In this document: positions 1 through 8,441 of the stretch, piece after piece
Numbering within the stretch: the stretch's first letter is position 1
Layout: every line of letters starts with the position of its first letter
NCBI GenBank assembly: GCA_945874695.1
Contig: CAMCHP010000012.1
Coordinates: forward strand, 1 to 52,676
Source: Chryseobacterium gleum
GTDB taxonomy: Bacteria > Bacteroidota > Bacteroidia > Flavobacteriales_D > Sanyastnellaceae
Reading direction: 5' to 3'
DNA length: 52,676 nucleotides
Position numbers and translations under genes: made by a program
The notes under the pieces: generated by a model
The model's database searches: none
Told to the model about the DNA's origin: nothing
The model's input: the letters and a program-made list of their open reading frames with translations, nothing else

Positions 1-922
1 CTTCGTACTCTTCGGTATCAACGGGGTAAATACCCGCGAATACCATCGGCTTCACGTCTTCAAATCCTTTGATGGCAGTTTCACACGGACGAACTTTCGA
101 AGTGAGGGTGTCTCCAACCTTCACCTCGCGTGCATTCTTAATTCCGGAAATGATGTAGCCTACATTGCCCGCACTGAGGGTGTCGCGTGGCAAAAGGTCT
201 AGTCCGAGCACTCCAATTTCATCGGCGTGGTATTCTTTACCCGTGTTCATGAACTTCACGAGTTCCCCTTTTTTGATGCTGCCGTTTTTGATGCGGAGGT
301 AACCGATAATGCCTCGGAATGAGTTGAAAACCGAGTCAAAAACCATCGCTTGCAACGGTGCTTCGGGGTCGCCCTTCGGCGCAGGAATGCGAGCTACAAT
401 AGCGCGCAGAATATCATCCACGCCCATGCCTGTTTTTCCGCTTGCTGGAATTACTTCGCTCGGGTCACAACCAATTAATTCAACAATTTGGTCGGTCACT
501 GATTCGGGATCGGCGCTCGGCAAATCCATTTTATTTAAAATCGGAATGATCTCAAGGTCGTGCTCTAAGGCGAGGTAGAGGTTAGAGATGGTTTGGGCTT
601 CAATGCCTTGTGAAGCATCAACAATCAGCAAGGCTCCTTCGCACGCGGCAATCGAACGCGAAACTTCGTACGAGAAATCGACGTGCCCCGGGGTGTCGAT
701 CAGGTTGAGGATGTAGTCTTGCCCATCTTGCGCATACTTCATTTGAATGGCGTGGCTCTTGATGGTGATGCCGCGCTCGCGCTCGAGATCCATGTCATCG
801 AGGGTTTGCTCCTGCAGGTCGCGGTCAGAAACCGTGCCCGTTGTTTGCAACAAACGATCAGCCAAGGTACTTTTGCCGTGGTCGATGTGGGCGATAATGC
901 AGAAATTGCGGATGTTCTTCAT
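1..922 (-). CDS. lepA: Elongation factor 4 (LepA), 5' part; gene runs off the left edge
   Basis: Ribosome-associated GTPase that back-translocates or remodels stalled ribosomes. The reverse strand reads [19 protein letters not shown] from 922, giving the P-loop (AHIDHGKS) directly after the start. It continues through the G domain (DTPGHVDF and the NKxD region) into a segment ending [19 protein letters not shown], typical of LepA domain III. About 307 codons are present, roughly half of the usual 600-residue protein. It diverges from the sigma-factor gene at 1058, and a TAnnTTTG box lies only 6 bases before the ATG, so the mRNA may have almost no leader. The identification is firm; only the C-terminal half is missing, because the window ends. 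Confidence 0.95.
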   Translation of the reverse strand, partial: MKNIRNFCIIAHIDHGKSTLADRLLQTTGTVSDRDLQEQTLDDMDLERERGITIKSHAIQMKYAQDGQDYILNLIDTPGHVDFSYEVSRSIAACEGALLIVDASQGIEAQTISNLYLALEHDLEIIPILNKMDLPSADPESVTDQIVELIGCDPSEVIPASGKTGMGVDDILRAIVARIPAPKGDPEAPLQAMVFDSVFNSFRGIIGYLRIKNGSIKKGELVKFMNTGKEYHADEIGVLGLDLLPRDTLSAGNVGYIISGIKNAREVKVGDTLTSKVRPCETAIKGFEDVKPMVFAGIYPVDTEEYE

Positions 923-928
923 AGCCTG

Positions 929-936
929 CAAAAATA
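929..936 (-). promoter_or_regulatory. Putative -7 promoter box for lepA
   Basis: On the minus strand this reads TATTTTTG, a perfect match to the Bacteroidota -7 consensus TAnnTTTG. It ends 6 bases before the lepA ATG at 922. No clear TTTG -33 box is seen at the expected spacing, so the call rests on the -7 box and its position. Confidence 0.5.
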
Positions 937-1057
937 GCGTTGATTCCCGAATTAACGCGCTTTCTTAAATATAGTTCTTGCTTTTCAAAATAATTTTCGA
1001 ACAAGGTTCGTGAACAGGCAACTTTCGTTGAGGTTTTAGCATCAAAACAGTGGTTCC

Positions 1058-1594
1058 ATGTCTGAAAAAGAATTGGTGAATAGCTGCTTAAAGCAGGATC
1101 GCACAGCACAACGGGTGTTGTACGATCGCTTTGCCGGTCAGATGATGGCACTCTGTTTGCGTTATGCAGGAAACTCGTCTGAAGCTCAAGACATGCTTCA
1201 GGAGGGTTTCATCAAGGTCTTTGAAAAACTGGAACAATTTCGAGGTGATGGTCCGCTGGGCGGATGGATTCGCCGGGTGATGGTTAACGAGGCTTTGATT
1301 TATTTGCGCAAACAAAAAAAACATGCCCACATTGACAGCATCGACGACGATGTACCCATTGCGGGTGATTTTCAAGACGGATTCGACGTGCTGGCCACCG
1401 AAGATCTGATTCGTTTAATCGCCCAACTGCCCGACGGATACCGAACGGTATTTAACCTTTACGCTGTTGAGGGTTATAGCCACAAAGAAATCGCTGAACA
1501 ACTCGGCATTTCTGAAAACACATCGAAAACCCAGTTTCACAAAGCCAAATTGCACTTGCGCAAGCAGCTTGAATACTTAGAACGAACACCGTGA
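1058..1594 (+). CDS. ECF-type RNA polymerase sigma factor
   Basis: A 178-residue sigma-70 family protein. Region 2 lies at about residues 20-90 (YDRFAGQMMALCLRYAGNSS, then DMLQEGFIKVFEKL and GPLGGWIRRVMVNEAL). Region 4 lies at about 115-175 (LPDGYRTVFNLYAVEGYSHK followed by the EIAEQLGISENTSKTQF recognition helix). There is no region 1 or 3, as expected for the extracytoplasmic-function class. Its stop overlaps the GTG start of the next gene by 4 bases, so the two are translationally coupled. That neighbour has a single N-terminal membrane segment and is a candidate anti-sigma factor. In Bacteroidota such sigma factors often control envelope functions; the target regulon cannot be seen here. 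Confidence 0.93.
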   Translation: MSEKELVNSCLKQDRTAQRVLYDRFAGQMMALCLRYAGNSSEAQDMLQEGFIKVFEKLEQFRGDGPLGGWIRRVMVNEALIYLRKQKKHAHIDSIDDDVPIAGDFQDGFDVLATEDLIRLIAQLPDGYRTVFNLYAVEGYSHKEIAEQLGISENTSKTQFHKAKLHLRKQLEYLERTP

Positions 1595-2685
1595 ATAAAC
1601 TCAATCACGATACACCCGGATTCCTCCGCGACCGCCTGAGCGATGCCCAGTTGCCGGTTGATCCTGCCCTTTGGTCGGCGATCAGCAGCCAACTGCCTGC
1701 AGCAGGTGCAGCTACTTCGGGAGCAGCTGCAAGCAAGGCGGGTCTTGGATTACTTGCAAAGCTCGGCATCTCAGGTGCGGCGCTGCTTACCGTTGGGGCT
1801 CTTGTTTTCGCCCTAACGGGCGGATGGGATGAACCCGCACCCTCGACGCAACCAACCAACGAAATTGCGGGCTTGTCGGTTCAAGAAACACCTGACCAAG
1901 CGCCTGTGGATGCGCCCGCTGCAATGGAAAGCGCAGAAGAGGCCTCCGAAAATGAGGTGGCAATTGTTGCAGAAGAACGAAGCCGAGCGGTCAACGAACG
2001 AAGCACGCGGGTTGCATCCAACACGGCCCCATCAAGCACTTTGACCACTGACCCTGTAAGAGAAAATACGGTCTCTGCGATCGACCCACAACCTGCCCCT
2101 GAAGCGGATGTCCAGCCGCGCACCCATCCGGCCGTTCAGGCCGAAAACCCCAAAACGCCCCAAGCACCGAAAATCAGCTTTCATGCCGAAGTTGGGGGCT
2201 TTGATGACCTTGAGGTGCGCTTTATGCCTTTGGTCGATGCCTCGAACACTGTAACTTGGGATTTCGGCGACGGTCAAAGCTCACACCAGCACGCACCCGA
2301 CCACCGCTATGAAACCCCTGGTGAATACACGGTAACGCTTACGGCTGTAGGTGCAGATGGCGAAGCTCGCATGGTGCAGGATTTGGTTCAAGTGTACCCC
2401 GAATCGAAAGTTGTGCTTCCAAACATTTTTACGCCAAATGGCGACGGAATGAACGATGTCTTGTACCTTCACGCCGATTCAAAACACGTGACACTCGTGC
2501 GCATGCTCGTGCTTGATGCGCAAGGGAACACGGTGTTCGAGCGGCTTGGTGAGGGCATGGGCTGGGATGGGAATACGTTGCAAGGCGAGCCCGCTCAGGA
2601 AGGCAATTACCGTTTAATTGTTGTTGCGCAAGGCGCGAACGGTCAGCAATACAACGAGAGTGGCATTGTTCGGCTGCAGCGTTAA
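1591..2685 (+). CDS. Membrane protein with PKD domain and T9SS/gliding-type C-terminal domain; candidate anti-sigma factor
   Basis: A 364-residue protein starting at GTG 1591, overlapping the sigma-factor stop. Residues 1-50 look cytoplasmic and contain DPALWSAISSQLP. A membrane helix lies at about 55-76, followed by a Pro/Ala/Glu-rich linker to about residue 190. A PKD domain lies at about 195-270 (VTWDFGDGQSSH, GEYTVTLTAVG). The C-terminal 90 residues begin LPNIFTPNGDGMNDVLYL, the hallmark of the gliding-motility/T9SS type B C-terminal domain. Coupling to an ECF sigma gene suggests an anti-sigma role sensing something in the periplasm; that is inference. Two copies of the window's palindromic repeat are read in frame: ALTGGW at the end of the membrane helix and the linker around HPAVQAENP. 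No cleavable signal peptide is evident, so the C-terminal domain may be a periplasmic module and not an export signal. Confidence 0.8.
   Translation: MNKLNHDTPGFLRDRLSDAQLPVDPALWSAISSQLPAAGAATSGAAASKAGLGLLAKLGISGAALLTVGALVFALTGGWDEPAPSTQPTNEIAGLSVQETPDQAPVDAPAAMESAEEASENEVAIVAEERSRAVNERSTRVASNTAPSSTLTTDPVRENTVSAIDPQPAPEADVQPRTHPAVQAENPKTPQAPKISFHAEVGGFDDLEVRFMPLVDASNTVTWDFGDGQSSHQHAPDHRYETPGEYTVTLTAVGADGEARMVQDLVQVYPESKVVLPNIFTPNGDGMNDVLYLHADSKHVTLVRMLVLDAQGNTVFERLGEGMGWDGNTLQGEPAQEGNYRLIVVAQGANGQQYNESGIVRLQR
1805..1828 (+). repeat. REP-like palindrome, copy 1 (inside coding sequence)
   Basis: Stem CGCCC/GGGCG with loop TAAC, preceded by TTTT and followed by GATGGG. It is read in frame as FALTGGW at the end of the membrane helix of the sigma-coupled protein. 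The same core recurs exactly at 10306 and 15364. Confidence 0.8.
2124..2147 (-). repeat. REP-like palindrome, copy 2 (inside coding sequence)
   Basis: On the minus strand: TTTT, stem CGGCC/GGCCG, loop TGAAC, then GATGG. The stem sequence differs from copy 1 but pairs perfectly. It lies in the linker of the sigma-coupled membrane protein. Confidence 0.7.
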
Positions 2686-2696
2686 GCACGAAATAG

Positions 2697-2704
2697 TATA
2701 TTTG
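2697..2704 (+). promoter_or_regulatory. Putative -7 promoter box for the T9SS cargo gene
   Basis: TATATTTG matches TAnnTTTG, 75 bases upstream of the start at 2780 and 12 bases after the preceding stop. No convincing TTTG -33 box lies at normal spacing. Confidence 0.45.
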
Positions 2705-2779
2705 TTGTCTCATTCTTTCCGCGTGCGGTGGGAATGGGCAGATTAAGAAAGAGAAAACCAGAACTGTCATTTCTGCAAC

Positions 2780-5700
2780 ATGATCATGAAGAAAACGATC
2801 TATTCCATCCTTTTGCTAATGCTCCCTTTTTTAAGCGTGGCCCAGCAAATGCCCGTTGCCGCCTTTCAAACTTCGGCCGTTTCGGGAGAAGATCTGATTC
2901 AAAAGTACCACAGCTACCAAGGGGCTGTTTTGAACATGACCCGCGAAGAGTGGGATGTTTTTAGGGCTTGGGATGGCTACGACAAAGAAGCCATCGTACG
3001 CATTCTTCAAGAGTACAAAGAACCATTTATGGCCGGTCGCGAAGCGAGGAAAGCCGCGCGTGTGGCGCGCTCTAGCGAGTGCGATTGCTGGATTGAGCCT
3101 GACAATTCCTACTCTCAAATTACAACCACCGATTGGGTCGAATCAGGTGGTGCAGGCGTCGATGTGGATTGCTGGGCCGGTCCGTTCGGATTGAACGGCT
3201 GGAGTTACAACCTTTATGGGCAATTGTACAATTCTTTCTACTTGAACTCGAAAGGTACCGTGTCTTTCGGAAGCGGCTACATTGATTGGACCCCTGACGA
3301 ATTTCCCAATGCGACTTATGATCAAATCGCGGGTTACTGGGCCGATAGCGACTTCAGAACTACGGGCGAACTCTGGTATAAAGTAACGCCAGAGGCTGTT
3401 TATGTGAACTTTATTGACCTGGGATATTTCAACAACCACGGCGATAAGATGAATAACTTTCAAATCATTTTCACACCTGATGGGAGTACTGTTCTTCCTG
3501 ACGGCAACAACGTCCAATTGTGCTACTTAGACATGCAGTGGGCGCATGGTGATGTTGGCGGTTCGGGTGGTTTTGGTGGACCAAACCCAGGAAACGTTGG
3601 CGTAGACCGAGCTACAACAACTGGTCCACACATTCAGTTTGGGCGCTTCAATTTGAATAACAATACGTATAACGGCCCGTACGGATTTGGTAACCAACAA
3701 CAAGACGGCATTAACTGGCTTGACAATAAGGTGTTTAACATCAACACGTTAGGCGCAGGACAAAGTAACATCCCTCCAATTCCTACTGCAGCGTTTGGTT
3801 GTGATACGGTTCGTTTGTGCTTAAATGATACCCTTGACTTCAACATGCAGTTTTTGCCTCCAGAAACCAATCAGCAAGTTTCTATAACCGTTGATGTAGA
3901 CGGTGATGAAGCGGGTCTATTTTCCACTACACTTCAAAACGGTGCGTTGGCGTCGTTTGTCGGTGGATTCGTTGGCAATGCGGGCAACGTAGGTATTCAT
4001 ACCATCACTGTGACTGGCACTGACAACGGAAACCCGGCCGCTTCGAGCACTGTTTCGGTTGTCGTTGAAGTAATCCCAATTGAAATTCCGCCGCTCACTG
4101 TAAGCGGTTTATTCACTGTCTGTGCTGGCGGAACTACAGAAATTACAGCCTCACCCGGCTTTGATAGCTACCAATGGAGTTCGGGGTGTGAGGGTCTAAC
4201 CTGTGTGATTACCGGTGGTGGCCAATTCGAGGTTACAGGATTCTTAGATGTTTGTTCGACAAGCCGGTTCTTTGAAGTGGAATCAACCCCCTACTTTTTG
4301 CCCTGCATCGATATTGAACCTAACCCAGTATGCTCTGACGAAACGGCTATTGTAACCGTTTGTCCTGAGGAGCAACCCGAATATGTGAGCTACCAGTGGG
4401 ACGAAAACTGGACCGGACTCGGAGGCACTGTTGTTGAAGAAAACGGCCCTGTTGCAGAGGTAACACCGGGTACATTCCGGGTGCTCGTTGAGAATGAAGA
4501 GGGCTGTTTTGGCCAACGCGTTTTCATCGTGCAAAGCATCGATGCCTTTATTCCTGCTGATACTTGGTCAGGGGCTTACTGCGACGGCTTAGAAGACGTT
4601 GCGTTTACAGGTGGCTTCAGCAATCCTGCCCAAGGGCAGTTTACGATGTATTTCTTCTCCAGCGACAACGCCGGATGGAATGGATCCTATGTAAACGTCA
4701 TTATTGACGGTGAGGTTGTAGCTACACTTACCTCGACCTCATCATTTGTGATTCACCAAGTTGCCATTGAAGCAAACCAATTCATTGAACTTGAGTACAT
4801 CAGCTCAGGCCAAGGGGCTGACTCCAACTATAGCATCCAGCTCTTTAACTGCGCGAACGCAAACAGTGCAACCATCAACAACATGTCGCAAGGCATCGTT
4901 TACGCACAAAACACGGGTTGCTCTGCGCAACCCGCTTTTGGCGAGTGGAGTGTCGTTTCAGGACCGGCAGGGGGGTCATTCACCGTTGAAAACCAATTCA
5001 ACACCGTGTTCACTCCAGGCGGTTACGGTTTGTATGAAATCTGCTTCGCCGAAGCAACTTGTGGCATTAACTACTGCTACGAATTGGAATACACTGAGAC
5101 GCCATCGATTTCATTGAACGAAGATGAAGTGCTCTTGTGTGGTGACGAGAACTTCTCCTTCGTAGCGACCATTGAAGACATCGGTAATACGGGAACGATC
5201 AACTGGCCTGCACCAGGTATTGACGACGTGCTCTCAAACACATTCAGCTATAACTCGCCGCAAGACCTCGATCTCACTGTGACCATCACGAATGGTTGCG
5301 GTTCAGCCTCGGCTGATTTCAATATCGTGGCCCAGTTTCAGCCGAACACCCCAGTGTTGGAAGACCAAATTTTATGCGACGGCGGTTCTGTAACCTTGAT
5401 CGCAGCGATCAATCCAACACCAGACCTCAACTTCGCCTGGACCTTTAACGGAGCCGCGGCAGGTAGTAATCCGAACTTGACGGCAACGCAAACGGGAACA
5501 TACTGTGTTACTGTTACAAACCAATGTTTCCCGAATGGTACACCGGTTTGCGCTGAACTCAGCATTGCCGGCGAAATCGACAATCCGCTTCCCGCGCAAT
5601 CGGCATTCTGTAACGGACAAAACCCGGCGCTCTTGGTGGCCGATATTCCATCACTCGATTGGATTGTTGAATGGCCTGACGGCTCAATTGGTAACACCTA

Positions 5701-6316
5701 CGAGGTGACTTCGAATGGTGAAGTGTGTGCCTTGGTTACCGACCCTGGGAATTGCGCTACCACTGAATACTGCACCAACGTGTACATTGGAACAGCACCA
5801 ACAGTTAGCCCGTCCCCAACCGAGTTGATTGTATTATGCCCCGAAATCACGAATGCGTTCAACTTGAACTCGCCCAATGGCATCGTATACAACTGGAGTA
5901 TTAACTGCAACGCGGGTATCACCCTTTCTGGAAATAACACCTTGAACTTGAATTCATCACAGCTTGATCAAGATTGCTGGGGTAACATTCTGACCATTAC
6001 CGGTACTACAGCGAACCCTTGTGGTTCTGCATCAGGTCAGTTCGAAGTGTTGATTGATGCGTGTGCGATTACTATCCCGAACATTTTCACACCGAACGGT
6101 GATGCTGTGAATGAGACTTTCGCCATCGAAGGGCTCGAGGTTTACAGCAACGTACAACTGTGGGTTTACAACCGCTGGGGAAATACCGTTTATGAAAACC
6201 AAGATTACCAAAATGGAACTTGGCGCGCTGACGACCTCAGCGATGGTACTTACTGGTATGTGCTCATCTTACCGAATGGTATTGAACACAAAGGCACAGT
6301 GAACATCGCTCGATAA
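2780..6316 (+). CDS. Large secreted NIDO-like/Ig-like protein with T9SS type B sorting domain
   Basis: An 1178-residue exported protein. A signal peptide covers about residues 1-21 (KKTIYSILLLMLPFLSVAQ); the start may instead be the second Met at 2786. Residues about 115-325 resemble an extracellular nidogen-like (NIDO) domain: NSFYLNSKGTVSFGS, then IAGYWADSDF, FQIIFTPDGS and NNVQLCYLDMQW. The middle is a series of Cys-containing beta-sandwich repeats of the PKD/Ig-like kind (SYQWSSGC, SYQWDENW, LNFAWTFNG). The last 80 residues begin IPNIFTPNGDAVNETF and contain VYNRWGNTVYE, the type B C-terminal domain recognised by the type IX secretion system. It is probably displayed on or released from the cell surface; the ligand is unknown. 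It has its own -7 box and a strong terminator, so it is likely monocistronic. Confidence 0.9.
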   Translation: MIMKKTIYSILLLMLPFLSVAQQMPVAAFQTSAVSGEDLIQKYHSYQGAVLNMTREEWDVFRAWDGYDKEAIVRILQEYKEPFMAGREARKAARVARSSECDCWIEPDNSYSQITTTDWVESGGAGVDVDCWAGPFGLNGWSYNLYGQLYNSFYLNSKGTVSFGSGYIDWTPDEFPNATYDQIAGYWADSDFRTTGELWYKVTPEAVYVNFIDLGYFNNHGDKMNNFQIIFTPDGSTVLPDGNNVQLCYLDMQWAHGDVGGSGGFGGPNPGNVGVDRATTTGPHIQFGRFNLNNNTYNGPYGFGNQQQDGINWLDNKVFNINTLGAGQSNIPPIPTAAFGCDTVRLCLNDTLDFNMQFLPPETNQQVSITVDVDGDEAGLFSTTLQNGALASFVGGFVGNAGNVGIHTITVTGTDNGNPAASSTVSVVVEVIPIEIPPLTVSGLFTVCAGGTTEITASPGFDSYQWSSGCEGLTCVITGGGQFEVTGFLDVCSTSRFFEVESTPYFLPCIDIEPNPVCSDETAIVTVCPEEQPEYVSYQWDENWTGLGGTVVEENGPVAEVTPGTFRVLVENEEGCFGQRVFIVQSIDAFIPADTWSGAYCDGLEDVAFTGGFSNPAQGQFTMYFFSSDNAGWNGSYVNVIIDGEVVATLTSTSSFVIHQVAIEANQFIELEYISSGQGADSNYSIQLFNCANANSATINNMSQGIVYAQNTGCSAQPAFGEWSVVSGPAGGSFTVENQFNTVFTPGGYGLYEICFAEATCGINYCYELEYTETPSISLNEDEVLLCGDENFSFVATIEDIGNTGTINWPAPGIDDVLSNTFSYNSPQDLDLTVTITNGCGSASADFNIVAQFQPNTPVLEDQILCDGGSVTLIAAINPTPDLNFAWTFNGAAAGSNPNLTATQTGTYCVTVTNQCFPNGTPVCAELSIAGEIDNPLPAQSAFCNGQNPALLVADIPSLDWIVEWPDGSIGNTYEVTSNGEVCALVTDPGNCATTEYCTNVYIGTAPTVSPSPTELIVLCPEITNAFNLNSPNGIVYNWSINCNAGITLSGNNTLNLNSSQLDQDCWGNILTITGTTANPCGSASGQFEVLIDACAITIPNIFTPNGDAVNETFAIEGLEVYSNVQLWVYNRWGNTVYENQDYQNGTWRADDLSDGTYWYVLILPNGIEHKGTVNIAR

Positions 6317-6335
6317 AACATTCCTAAACAGATTT

Positions 6336-6369
6336 AAAAAAAGGAGCTCTTGATCGGGCTCCTTTTTTT
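6336..6369 (+). terminator. Rho-independent terminator after the T9SS cargo gene
   Basis: A 12-bp stem (seven A plus GGAGC pairing with GCTCC plus seven T) around a 10-base loop, with the T-run forming the 3' arm. It lies 20 bases after the stop at 6316 and 12 bases before radA. Confidence 0.9.
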
Positions 6370-6380
6370 AGCTTTCAGCC

Positions 6381-7739
6381 ATGGCAAAATTGCGCACACA
6401 ATACGTTTGCAACTCCTGTGGAGCTACCGCCCCAAAATGGATGGGAAAATGCACCTCGTGCAACCAATACAACACCTTTGTTGAAGAGGTCATTCAACCT
6501 GAAACCAAGAATACCCTGCGTACATCGGGTACAATAGGGCACCCCGAAGCGGCACCGCTGAAGTCGTTCAGCAGCAGCAGCGGCGTGCGCATTGTACTCG
6601 AAGATGAAGAGTTGAACCGCGTACTCGGTGGCGGCGTAGTGCCCGGCAGTTTAATTTTATGTGGGGGCGAACCGGGCATCGGAAAATCGACGCTCTTGCT
6701 GCAAACGGCCATGCGGTACGGCAATCGCAGGGTGCTGTATGTTTCGGGTGAAGAGAGTCCTGAACAAGTGCGAATGCGCGCTGAGCGAATCGGTGAATTG
6801 CGCGACGACCTTTTCATTCTGCCTGAAACCAACATGGCGGTGATTCGCGATCAGATCGAAGTCATTAAACCCGAATTGGTTATTGTTGACTCCATTCAAA
6901 CGCTGCATACACCCGACTTGGAATCGTCGCCCGGCAGCGTGAGCCAAGTGCGCGAAACCGCAGCTGACCTGCTCACGATCTCCAAAACAAAAGGCATTCC
7001 GATTATTTTGATCGGACACATTACGAAAGATGGCTCAATCGCTGGCCCCAAAGTGCTCGAGCACATGGTCGACGTGGTTTTGCAGTTTGAGGGCGACCGC
7101 TACCATGCCTTTCGCATCCTTCGAACGGTCAAAAACCGCTTTGGCAGCACCCATGAATTGGGCATTTACGAAATGCGAGGTGATGGCTTGCAAGCGGTCT
7201 TAAATCCCTCAGCAGTGCTGATTGGCGAACAAGACAGTGGGTTGAGCGGATCAGCCATTGCCGCATCACTCGAAGGCATGCGCCCGCTCTTGCTCGAAGT
7301 ACAGGCTCTCGTGAGTTCAGCGGTTTACGGCACCCCACAGCGCAGTGCAACCGGATTTGACTTGCGCCGACTCAACATGTTGCTCGCCGTACTCGAAAAG
7401 CGTTGCGGATTCAAACTGGCCATGAAAGATGTGTTCTTGAACATCGCCGGTGGTTTGCGCGTTGAAGACCCCGCAATTGACTTGGCGGTGGTTGCGGCCT
7501 GCCTTTCGAGCAGCCTTGACTTGGCCTTGCCGCGCGATACTGCTTTTGCCGGTGAAGTTGGGCTTTCGGGTGAAATTCGTCCGGTTGCGCGCGTTGAACA
7601 ACGCCTCGCAGAAGCTGCCAAAATGGGCTTTGCTCGCATGCTCGTATCGTCGTACAACCGCAATTTGCCCAAGAAAGTAGGTGATTTAGACGTTGTTCAA
7701 GTTGCGCGTGTGAACGACATTCACCGGTTGCTTTTTTGA
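6381..7739 (+). CDS. radA: DNA repair protein RadA (Sms)
   Basis: A 452-residue branch-migration helicase of recombinational repair, at full family length. The N-terminal C4 zinc finger uses Cys10, 13, 24 and 27 (CNSCGATAPKWMGKCTSC). The RecA-like domain has the Walker A motif GEPGIGKS at 96-103 and the RadA-specific KNRFGS motif at 251-256. The C-terminal Lon-protease-like domain is present (SGLSGSAIAASLEGMRPLLL and FAGEVGLSGEIRPVARVEQR). The ATG follows the upstream terminator closely, so its promoter must be short or overlap it. The stop codon is immediately followed by a REP-like palindrome shared with the convergent gene rsmI. Confidence 0.97.
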   Translation: MAKLRTQYVCNSCGATAPKWMGKCTSCNQYNTFVEEVIQPETKNTLRTSGTIGHPEAAPLKSFSSSSGVRIVLEDEELNRVLGGGVVPGSLILCGGEPGIGKSTLLLQTAMRYGNRRVLYVSGEESPEQVRMRAERIGELRDDLFILPETNMAVIRDQIEVIKPELVIVDSIQTLHTPDLESSPGSVSQVRETAADLLTISKTKGIPIILIGHITKDGSIAGPKVLEHMVDVVLQFEGDRYHAFRILRTVKNRFGSTHELGIYEMRGDGLQAVLNPSAVLIGEQDSGLSGSAIAASLEGMRPLLLEVQALVSSAVYGTPQRSATGFDLRRLNMLLAVLEKRCGFKLAMKDVFLNIAGGLRVEDPAIDLAVVAACLSSSLDLALPRDTAFAGEVGLSGEIRPVARVEQRLAEAAKMGFARMLVSSYNRNLPKKVGDLDVVQVARVNDIHRLLF

Positions 7740-7761
7740 TTTCGCCCTAACGGGCAGATGG
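7740..7761 (+). repeat. REP-like palindrome, copy 3, between convergent radA and rsmI
   Basis: TTTCGCCCTAACGGGC followed by AGATGG. The stem has one weakened pair at its base. It fills most of the 30-base gap between the radA stop and the rsmI stop, where a hairpin could serve as a bidirectional 3' end. Confidence 0.8.
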
Positions 7762-7769
7762 TCGAGGCC

Positions 7770-8441
7770 TTACGCGAGCCCTTCAAACACCACAACGAAC
7801 TCACCGCGCGGTTCATTCGCTTCAAAATGGGCCAATACTTCAGGAAGGGTTCCGCGGACGGTTTCTTCGAAGCGTTTCGTCAATTCACGGCTCACCGCGA
7901 TTCGCCGCGTTTCGCCACAAAACGTAATCAGCTCTTTCAAGAGTTTCACAATGCGATGCGGAGACTCGTACATCACCGTGGTGCGATCTTCTAACGCAAT
8001 AGCCTTCAAGCGCGTTTGGCGCCCTTTCTTATGCGGCAGAAATCCTTCAAAAACAAAGCGGTCAAGTGGTAAGCCCGACAACACCAACGCGGGAATCACC
8101 GCCGTTGCGCCGGGTAAACTTTCAACAGGAATGTTGCGCTCAACACAGGCACGCACAAGTAAAAATCCTGGATCACTAATGCCCGGCGTGCCCGCATCAG
8201 AAATCAACGCCATTTCAACCCCTGAAGCGATTTCATCGAGCACCCGCTCGAGCACTTTGTGCTCATTGTGCTGATGAAATGCCCGCATGGGCGTGCTGAT
8301 CTCGTAATGACGCAAAAGTTTGCTGCTGGTGCGTGTGTCTTCAGCAAGAACGACTTGAACCGACTTGAGCACCTCAACCGAGCGGTATGTAATATCCCCC
8401 AAGTTGCCAATCGGAGTTGGAACAAGGTGCAACCGGCTCAT
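7770..8441 (-). CDS. rsmI: 16S rRNA (cytidine1402-2'-O)-methyltransferase RsmI
   Basis: A 223-residue SAM-dependent methyltransferase of the tetrapyrrole-methylase fold that modifies C1402 in the ribosomal decoding centre. The N-terminus LHLVPTPIGNLGDITYRSVE and the motifs VLAEDTRTSSKLLRHY, LISDAGTPGISDPG and LPGATAVIPALVLSGLP are diagnostic. It is somewhat shorter than Proteobacterial RsmI (about 280), because it lacks the C-terminal helical extension. Its ATG overlaps the stop of the upstream hypothetical gene by 4 bases, so the pair is coupled. Confidence 0.95.
   Translation of the reverse strand: MSRLHLVPTPIGNLGDITYRSVEVLKSVQVVLAEDTRTSSKLLRHYEISTPMRAFHQHNEHKVLERVLDEIASGVEMALISDAGTPGISDPGFLLVRACVERNIPVESLPGATAVIPALVLSGLPLDRFVFEGFLPHKKGRQTRLKAIALEDRTTVMYESPHRIVKLLKELITFCGETRRIAVSRELTKRFEETVRGTLPEVLAHFEANEPRGEFVVVFEGLA

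Noticed and set aside
1248-1264. CCGC...GCGGATGG stretch in the sigma-factor gene resembling the dispersed palindrome
   Set aside because: It encodes GPLGGW, a conserved motif of this sigma family, and lacks the loop and flanks of the repeat.
4664-4683. Palindrome-like AACGCCGGATGG in the T9SS cargo gene
   Set aside because: The left stem arm is not complementary; only the GGATGG flank matches.
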